Positions 36,081-44,800 of a DNA stretch of 64,000 nt are shown here, in pieces. This DNA is from Oceanospirillales bacterium (GTDB taxonomy: Bacteria; Pseudomonadota; Gammaproteobacteria; Pseudomonadales; Endozoicomonadaceae). The translations under genes were made by a program, and so were the position numbers. The notes beneath the pieces are model-generated. The model worked only from the letters and a program-made list of their open reading frames with translations. It did no database searches and was not told the origin of the DNA. Every line of letters begins with the position of its first letter. Within the stretch, counting starts at the first letter, position 1. The stretch is from positions 26,079 through 90,078 of the forward strand of contig SIHQ01000020.1 in the NCBI GenBank assembly GCA_004762125.1. Reading direction: 5' to 3'.

Positions 36081-38669
36081 ATGGAAGCAACCTCCCCCAA
36101 ACTTCAAGAGGCTCAGGATCTGGTTCAGTCTTCTGACCAGGGCGCCCGCAACCCAGTGGGACTTGCCGGCCGTATCCTGATCTCTGTGACACTTTGCTGG
36201 TCACTGTTTCAACTGTGGTATGCATCACCACTGCCGTTTACATTTAACTTCGGTATTTTTAACGACACCCAGGCAAGGTCTATTCACCTGGCTTTTGCTC
36301 TGTTTTTAACATTTCTGGTATTTCCGGCTCGTAAACTGTCACCAAGAGACCGGATCCCTCTACTCGATTGGGTACTGGCCGCCGGCGGTGCCGCCAGTGC
36401 CTCTTACCTCTATATGTTCAACGATGAAATTGCTGGTCGTATGGGGGCCCCGACCACGGCCGACCTGATCACCGCAGGCGCAGGCATGCTTCTACTGCTA
36501 GAGGCAACCCGCCGTGCATTAGGCCCACCACTGATGATTGTGGCGCTGGTTTTTCTGACCTATGCCTTTGCCGGCCCTTATATGCCAGACGTTATTGCCC
36601 ATAAAGGCGCCAGCCTGAACAAGGCACTTTCGCACTTCTGGATTACCACCGAAGGCGTATTCGGTGTTGCCATTGGCGTCTCCACCAACTTTGTATTCCT
36701 GTTTGTACTCTTCGGTGCCATGCTGGAACGTGCTGGTGCAGGCAACTACTTTATTCAGGTCGCCTTCTCACTGCTGGGTCATTTGAAGGGCGGCCCCGCA
36801 AAAGCGGCGGTTGTTTCTTCCGGCCTGAGTGGTGTTGTTTCCGGTTCCTCCATTGCTAACGTGGTAACCACTGGTACTTTTACCATTCCGCTGATGAAGC
36901 GTGTTGGCTTTCCTGCTTATAAGGCCGGTGCGATTGAAGTGGCTGCGTCTACTAATGGCCAGCTGACTCCACCTATCATGGGTGCTGCAGCATTTCTGAT
37001 GGTTGAGTACGTAGGCATTTCCTATCTGGAAGTAATCCGCGCAGCGCTTCTTCCTGCTCTGATCTCCTATATTGCGCTCTTCTACATCGTGCATCTGGAA
37101 GCGGTTAAGTCCGGAATGGAAGGCCTTCCACGCCGTGTAACCCGCACTAAACTTCAGTCACTGCTGTCGTTTACTGGATCATTCACACTGATGTGTGTAT
37201 TGGGTGCGGTGGTTTACTACGGTGTTGGCTGGACCAAAGCCTATATGGGTGAATCTGCTCTGTATATTATTGGTGTAGCACTCATTCTGAGTTATATCGG
37301 ACTGTTGAAAATAGCTTCCTACCAACCGGACTTGCCAGAAGACTCTGAAGAAACTTTGACTCATTCTCCTGAGCCTGGCCCAACCCTCAAACGCGGTCTG
37401 TATTTCCTGCTGCCCCTGGTTGTGCTGCTTTGGTGTTTAACAGTTGAACGTTTTTCACCCGGTTTGTCGGCTTTCTACTCTACCGTGATAATGATCGCAA
37501 TTACCCTGACGCACAAACCTCTGATCAGTTGGTTCCGTAAACGCGACGGTGCTCTGGAAGAGAGAGTCAACCTTCGAGAAGGTTTTGATGACCTGTTCGA
37601 AGGTCTGATCACTGGCTCACGGAACATGATCGGTATCGGTATCGCTACTGGTACGGCCGGTATTGTGGTGGGTGCGGTAACACTGACAGGAATCGGTCTG
37701 GTTATGACCGAATTTGTCGAGTGGGTATCCGGCGGCAACATCATCATCATGCTGATCTTCACCGCTCTGATCTGCCTGATTTTAGGTATGGGTCTGCCGA
37801 CCACCGCCAACTACATTGTGGTTTCCACCTTGATGGCTCCGGTTATTGTAACATTGGGTGCACAGTCCGGACTGATTGTTCCGCTCATTGCCGTCCACTT
37901 GTTTGTGTTCTACTTCGGCATATTGGCAGATGACACACCTCCGGTAGGTCTGGCCGCCTTTGCGGCGGCAGCCATTGCTCAATCTGATCCCATCAAGACC
38001 GGTATTCAGGGCTTCACATACGATATTCGTACTGCGATACTACCGTTTATGTTTATCTTCAACACCGAGCTCTTGCTGATTGGTGTTCACAGCCCATTTG
38101 AACTGACGCTCGTTGTCATCAGCGCTGTTATCGCTATGCTGGTTTTTGCCACGGCCACTCAAGGTTACTGGATCACCAAAAGCCGCTGGTATGAAAACAT
38201 TCTATTGCTGGTAATCGCTTTTGCCCTATTCCGCCCAGGCTTCTTCTGGGACAAGGTTTATGATCCTTATGAAATCTATGAAGGATCCGCTATCGTTCAG
38301 GCAATGGAATCCATACCTGAAGGTGACGAGATTCGACTCTGGGTTTCCGGTGAGAACCTTGATGGTAATCAGGTCAGTAAATTAGCTATTTTACCTGCGG
38401 GTGAAGTGTCCGAAGGTTCAGCAAGACTCAGTGCCCTGGGTCTGGATGTTGTTGAAAACGACGGTAAGCTGATTGTTGATATGGTTGGTTTTGCCAGCCC
38501 CGCTGAAAAAGCCGGTATCGATTTTGACTGGCAACTGAATAGGCTAGAAGTTACAGCGGAACGTCCGCACCGTGAATGGGTGTGGATACCTGCGCTGTTG
38601 TTACTGGCCGGTATTTTCTTCGGCCAGAGAAGACGTAAGTACAATACAGTGCTAGTTACCGCCAGCTAA
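36081..38669 (+). CDS. Fused TRAP transporter permease (DctQM-type, 4TM/12TM) with DUF3394 tail
   Basis: 862 residues. I start at ATG 36081 because AGGAAG lies 5-7 nt before it and the family N-terminus then follows; the frame is open from 35997. About the first 190 residues contain the small-subunit helices; then the large DctM-like part with GAMLERAGAGNYF, SGVVSGSSIANVVTTGTFTIPLMK and GLPTTANYIVVSTLMAPV. After the last transporter helices a DUF3394 domain (about residues 740-835) and a final helix with a basic end close the protein. It uses Na+ or H+ gradients to import the ligand of the TAXI protein encoded upstream. Confidence 0.93.
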   Translation: MEATSPKLQEAQDLVQSSDQGARNPVGLAGRILISVTLCWSLFQLWYASPLPFTFNFGIFNDTQARSIHLAFALFLTFLVFPARKLSPRDRIPLLDWVLAAGGAASASYLYMFNDEIAGRMGAPTTADLITAGAGMLLLLEATRRALGPPLMIVALVFLTYAFAGPYMPDVIAHKGASLNKALSHFWITTEGVFGVAIGVSTNFVFLFVLFGAMLERAGAGNYFIQVAFSLLGHLKGGPAKAAVVSSGLSGVVSGSSIANVVTTGTFTIPLMKRVGFPAYKAGAIEVAASTNGQLTPPIMGAAAFLMVEYVGISYLEVIRAALLPALISYIALFYIVHLEAVKSGMEGLPRRVTRTKLQSLLSFTGSFTLMCVLGAVVYYGVGWTKAYMGESALYIIGVALILSYIGLLKIASYQPDLPEDSEETLTHSPEPGPTLKRGLYFLLPLVVLLWCLTVERFSPGLSAFYSTVIMIAITLTHKPLISWFRKRDGALEERVNLREGFDDLFEGLITGSRNMIGIGIATGTAGIVVGAVTLTGIGLVMTEFVEWVSGGNIIIMLIFTALICLILGMGLPTTANYIVVSTLMAPVIVTLGAQSGLIVPLIAVHLFVFYFGILADDTPPVGLAAFAAAAIAQSDPIKTGIQGFTYDIRTAILPFMFIFNTELLLIGVHSPFELTLVVISAVIAMLVFATATQGYWITKSRWYENILLLVIAFALFRPGFFWDKVYDPYEIYEGSAIVQAMESIPEGDEIRLWVSGENLDGNQVSKLAILPAGEVSEGSARLSALGLDVVENDGKLIVDMVGFASPAEKAGIDFDWQLNRLEVTAERPHREWVWIPALLLLAGIFFGQRRRKYNTVLVTAS

Positions 38670-38680
38670 CTTTTACTCCC

Positions 38681-38714
38681 ATGCTTCTGCCGGCCCAGCT
38701 TCCGGCAGAAGCAT
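38681..38714. terminator. Hairpin after TRAP operon
   Basis: Perfect 13-bp stem ATGCTTCTGCCGG / CCGGCAGAAGCAT with an 8-nt loop, 12 nt after the permease stop. There is no U-run directly behind, so it is terminator-like or 3'-end-stabilising. Confidence 0.6.
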
Positions 38715-38899
38715 CACATCCTACCTTTCGTTTCCTTTCCTCGCCGTCGACCTTTCTTAACCTTCGCCTTCATCAATTTTACAAACCAACGACTCAGTAA
38801 ATGTAGGTCTACAATAATCACACTCACTTGCGGGGCAATCGATCATTTTGTTTTGCAGGACTAACAACAAACTAGAGAAAGTGTGATGGCCAGAAGCCA

Positions 38900-41800
38900 A
38901 TGCAAACTCTGAGAAATAAAATAACAAGTTTTTGTGCTACCTGTTTCGTACTGTTTTCTTTCTGGCTACCAGTACCAGGGAAGAATGGACAGTGTATGGC
39001 ACAAACATTAGCATCCGATACCTTCTATGCGGCAAACTATCATGGGCAATTTTATCTAAGAGTTGCCGGTGACTTTGTCGTTCTACCTGAATTAAAAACC
39101 AGCCAGCTATTTATTAGCTTCCTGTCGCAGCTGTTATTAGGTTCAAACCCTTCGTACATGATTGCTTTGTTTACAAAAATTAAGCTGTTATCACCTGCTC
39201 ATTCAATACCTTTTAATCGCTCAGCTGATTGTAATAACTATCGTGTCAAAATGGCTCATTCGATCTTGAACAGCCTTCTCTCCATTCAGACCCACTGCAC
39301 ACATTCAGGTGATCCTGTGTGGCTGGTTCATGCAGCGCCACGCACGATTAATGACAAAGCCGAGCTCACTCAGGTTGATGCCTCTTCTCACCTTTACCTG
39401 TTATGGAGCCAATTGCATCTGGGAAACTGGCACTCTCTGATGATAAAACCTACGTTCGAACTTGAGGGAGCCGGGCTACAGCTATACGCCTGTAAGAGTG
39501 AGCAGTGCCACACAGTGAATTTCGGTATAGTCTTTCCTGAGGCAAAAAAAAACCAATGGCTACTTCATCAAATCGCTTATCGAGATACAGAGAATAAACA
39601 AGTCTTGTCTGTTTTTTCCAGCGACAATCTTCATTTAACTCTTGATGCACTTGATGCACTTGATAAAACCATTTCCAAACCAGAAACAGAGTGGGAAAAA
39701 TCAAAAGATATACGCTATAACGGTGACCACCAATGGCTCTTCGCATCCGAAGAAGCAAACAAACTCACTTTTTCAGAGTGGTTATACAAATCAGATAATC
39801 TCAGATTACTACCTTTAGAGCCCTGCAAAGCCTTCCAACCACCTCATCATTACCAATGCTCTTCTTACTTGATATGGGCTGATCACATCAGTAAAACGCC
39901 GGCTATTTGGGGTAAACCTAACCCGGTATTAAGCATTCATTCTGATCACGGAATTGAGAATTACCATGAACGATATTATCTCTTTGGAAGCAATGGGCCA
40001 GTCTCCTTTCTGAACCAATACCCCTTATTAAATTATTGGCTGAAAGCCACCTCGCCATCATCTCCCTTTGAATTGATCAATCAAGCAGAAACCGTTCTGA
40101 ATTCTCTCAATTTAATGCCATTCGTATTTCAGCAGGTCAGTTGGCCTGTTTTAAAATCGGAAGAAACAACAGATCATTATGCAGTCACTCCTGCACTACA
40201 GTCTCAACTAACCGAGCATCCCTCACCCTTAATAGAAAACATTGGTACTACATCCCCCCTTCTCATTACATCACTCCCCCTCTCCGGCAAAGGCGGCAGC
40301 ACAGCCTCTCCGGTCAAGGAAAAGCAACAAGCAGGAAAGAAAACAGGCCAAGGCCAATCTGCCTTGAACAGCGGTTCCGGCAAACCAACACGCCGTCAAC
40401 ATAGACGTTCAGATGATGACCCTCCACCCCCTTCAAATATCGTTATAGAGCCTTCTTTACCCTCTGTTTACCCTGTCGACATCCAGGATCTGTTAAACAC
40501 ACTGCAGACAAGAGGGTTTATCTTATCGTCGGACCTAGCCACTAACGACTGGCGTCCTCTGTTATTCAATGACTACCCTGAAGCGACAGAGACACTGGCA
40601 CAGTTACAAGATCGCCTCAGTCAAGATCTGACTCAGTTTGAAGCCTCAGAGTCATCTGACAAGTTTCTTAAGATCATCAAACATCCCTCACGCTTTAACC
40701 CTTTTGATAAAGATCATATTACTCAGCTTGCCAAAGCAGCAAAAAGCAACATTGCGATATTCACAGCTTCAATCCCTGGAGAGCATAGTATTCAATACAA
40801 AATGACTGGGAAGAGTGACGCTGTTACACGCCCCTTAACAAAAGATTTTCACTCTTTTTCGCTGACAGGAAAAACAATCTGGTTAGCTTATGCCAAAGGA
40901 CATGGATACTACCGTCTGTTAACAAACAGGGGTAAGCCCGAAAGCAGCGGACTGACGAGATCAGGACAAAGACAGCCACCTACACCAAAATCAGACAGCT
41001 ACATAACTCCCTTTACTAAACCCATAACTCTCCATAGAGGCACAGCATTTTCCCCTCCTTTCTCCGAAGGTCTTGCTGGTCTCCATCATGCGTTCTATGG
41101 GACTGACCGGACACGGGATGAGTTCTCAGCCTTCAAAACCATGATTGCAGCTGTTTTTGAAAGAGAAAATGAAAGTGCCGAGAAGAAAAGTCCCGAAGAG
41201 GAAATAATCAGATCATCCAGAGAACAGCTCAGTCATGTTGGCCTGATTGGATATCCACCGTCAACAATTCCAAACCAGGAGCCTTCTCATTTTTTCCTGA
41301 CCAAAACAGCAATGGGGTTTATCGAAAGCCTCTGGCGAAGTCAGGAAAATCTCTTTAACACTTATCTTTCAAAAAGAACTGGAGCACAAACCGTATCTGA
41401 ACTCATAATAAAATCAGTACGACTGCGTACCGAGTACACCATTGGGGATGTAGATAGCCGTGGATTCGATAACGCCATGATTAATATTGCGCTACCGGCT
41501 CTACTCCAGCTTATTAAACTGCAGAGCCATATCATTCAGTTGCTGACGGATATCACCAGCAACGTTTTTAATAGCCCCCATATCACAGTCGGTGTTTATG
41601 GAGGTCTAGCCATTCGAACGCACCTGATTAACGACATATTTCATTCAAATATAAACGCCGCAATTAAAGCAGGTATTCCGACAGTAAACGACATTGACTT
41701 TTTAGTTCCAAATTCAGCCGCAGCAGAAGAATTCATCAGGTTCATTACTCTAGCCATTTCAGAACAATTTCCCCATCTATCCATCAGCAAACTTTTATTA

Positions 41801-44800
41801 CCTTTTGAGTCCGGACAGCCGGCCACGATCAAACTGAAAATAACCTGGCAGGACATCAGAGTTTATACCATTGACATTACGACTCCCTCCGCAAGTCAGG
41901 AATCTGATTATGCACAGTTCACCAAAAAACAGATATCGCTGCATGAACAGGATATCTGGCTTCCTGTCATTGCGCTGGATATTGCTCTCGAACACTTGGT
42001 TAAAGGCGTTCGACAAGAAACAATGAAGGATGACAGTGAGCGCCGACGCCTGAAAAGCCAACAGATACTTCGTATCATTTTAACTCATTCCACTGACCCA
42101 TCGTTGATACAGAAAGTGACCGATATGCTGGGGCCTGACTTACAAGCTGTGATCAACCTGGAAGACAGTCATTCAGACAAATCAATGCAGCTACCGCCTG
42201 AAGCTGTATTTGAAGCTGTATCTGAAGAAAAGACCAGCCCTCCTATCGCTTTTACAGCAGCAAGCACAACCTCTGACTACGAGTCTGGTACTGAAAATGA
42301 ACCAGCAGACAGCCTCATTCATAAATCAACTCAAACCGTCTCAAGTCAGGAAGAATCTCTTCAACTTAAGTTGCCTTCTTCCACAATACATGCTCAAGTC
42401 GATGTGTCAGCCGACACACTAGCTCTCAAGTCGTCAAAAAAACTGAAACCGACTGAACCTCAGACTCCTTCCCTCTGCTTTGCTGCTGCAGAAAAAGAAA
42501 TAAAAACCTCATCACTGTTACAATCAGCAGCCGAAACTCTGAACGAAAAACCTTGTATCTCAACACCGTCAATCACTCTGTTAAATGACCAACCTGAATC
42601 CCTTGCACCTCCAATCAAAGAAGCAATCAAAGAAGCAGCCAGTGAGCTTTTCCAAAAAAAATCCATAACAAGAAAAACAACTCAACTTTCTAAGAAACCG
42701 ATCAAACTGAAAAAGGTCAGAAAACGATCAAAACAACAGTCCACCCACCCACAGAAAAAGACAGATTCAAATTTCCATACATCAGCGCAAAAAATCGTGG
42801 AGGAAGTGCTCGAATCAGATGCAAATAAACTAACTGCTGTAACACATGAGAAAGTTGAAGATCAATCACTCACAAAGCCACAGGAAAGTACTGAAGGCAA
42901 CATAGCCACAAATCAACAGGAAGTAACTACAGATGAAACACAGCAAAGCGCTGAAGACGACATGGTCACAACACAACAGGGAACAGCGAAAGAGAGACCA
43001 CTCAAAAAGTCACATAAAACAGCGAAAGAAATAGCAACAGCTAAACAGCATACGGCAATAGAAGGGACAGAACAGCCTGCATCAAAGAAGAGAAAGCGAG
43101 CCAAAAAAACAAAAAAAGTTACAACTACTCTACAAGGAAAACCTGAAGAAACAGTCACTCCGGCTACCGCCGTGCTTCCTACAGTCGCTCAATTTCAAGT
43201 AAAACAAAGCTCTCCGGTAAAAATAAAAGATTTAACTATTGCTCTCCCTTCAGAAAGCTCTTCTGTTAAACCAGTACCACCATTAGTCAAAGAAGTAGCA
43301 TCCAGACAAATGTTGCCATCTACTTTCAGTGACAGCCGTAGTTTCGGCTTAACCACTTCAAACAGAATGATGGTTCAATGGCTATGGCTTCTCGATAACT
43401 TCCCTAACACAAAGACCATTGAAGGCTGGTTTTTTCCCCACCTATCCCTTGATGATCAAGGCTGGCTACAATTCTGGAAAGCAATGAAATCATCGGGGTT
43501 TAAGTTAAACGAAACAAAAATTGTTATCGACATGGAAACAGAGCGACTACCATTATTGAATGCACTTAAGCACACTATGATTTTGGGTAACCCTGTCGCC
43601 AATTATCTTCACAGCACTTTGGTGATGTCAGTCACATTCACATGGCAAGATCTGATTAATCTGAAAAAATCAGCTCTACAGTTTTCACCATCAAGACTGC
43701 TGTGTGCTGAAATACTTCTCGACCCAGAGAGTAATATGTTTGACCCTGAGGGGCTTTATCAGATTTATGCTAAATCACAGGAATTTTCCCAAGTTGATCT
43801 AGATATCACTTTCACTAACAACGACACCTACTCCGTTCTAGCCACTGAAGTAGTTCGTGCTTTATCTATGTTATTCCCTTCAACGGGTACTGAACCTAAC
43901 AAAGAAGAAGCGATTAAAATTTTACTGCCCCTTCTACTAAGCACAGAACCTGTAACAACGGAGTATCATCCCGGGGTGTTAGGTATCTTCCTTGCTAGCG
44001 GTCTTGAGAATCATTTGCCGAGCGACTGGCAACAAAAATCCTGCCTGAATGAAAACCCTTACACTCGCTGGATCTGTAGCTGGCCGAAAGACTCTGTATT
44101 ACTTTCCCCTGATATCAAAGAAAATCCGGTCTGGTTGGCCAGGCAGTTGGAAAAGAAGGAGACTCAGGGAGAGACTATTCATTTTCTACTTTCAGAAGAT
44201 GTTAATGAAGAACTGTTTGCTGCAACTTATTTTTCTGGACCAGCTTTTTTAAATCAGAAACTATGGACGGCTCTGCTCGTAGAAATTAATAAAAAGGAAA
44301 AAATAAGCAAGCTTTCTCTTCAACAGCAGTCAAAAAAGAAATCTTTGTTTCGTTCACTAGCATTACTACGAAGCAGTCAGATTATTCCGTATCTTCTATT
44401 TTGCTTTAAATTCTCAGGCAAACTGTATTCATCAGATTTAGCTCTTGCCTGTAATCTTATCAATAGCGGAATAAGGAAAGAAGATAAAGTTCAACTAAAA
44501 AGCAAAATACCGATGTTATTAGAATGGATAAGTATTCCAGAAAAACAGCTTGAAAAAGAAATCAGTATGCCTATGCTTACCTCTCCTGCCGAGATCGGAA
44601 TGAGTAATGATATTCTGCAAGAACACGCGGATATAGCCCCCCCCTTTTCGAAAATAGAACTGCCTGACGAAGCTCGTTTAAGCCTCAGTAATAAGTTACT
44701 TTTTCAGGCGCTAATTATGGCAAGAGCTAGTTACATAAGTAATGATTCAGGTTTAGTAGACGTTCATATTAGAGAAGAGGCTCTGACTACTAAACCCGTC

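Noticed and set aside
41020..41180. ADP-ribosyltransferase motif (LHRGT) in the giant protein
   Set aside because: Only the first R-type block is suggestive; no STS or ExE blocks follow.
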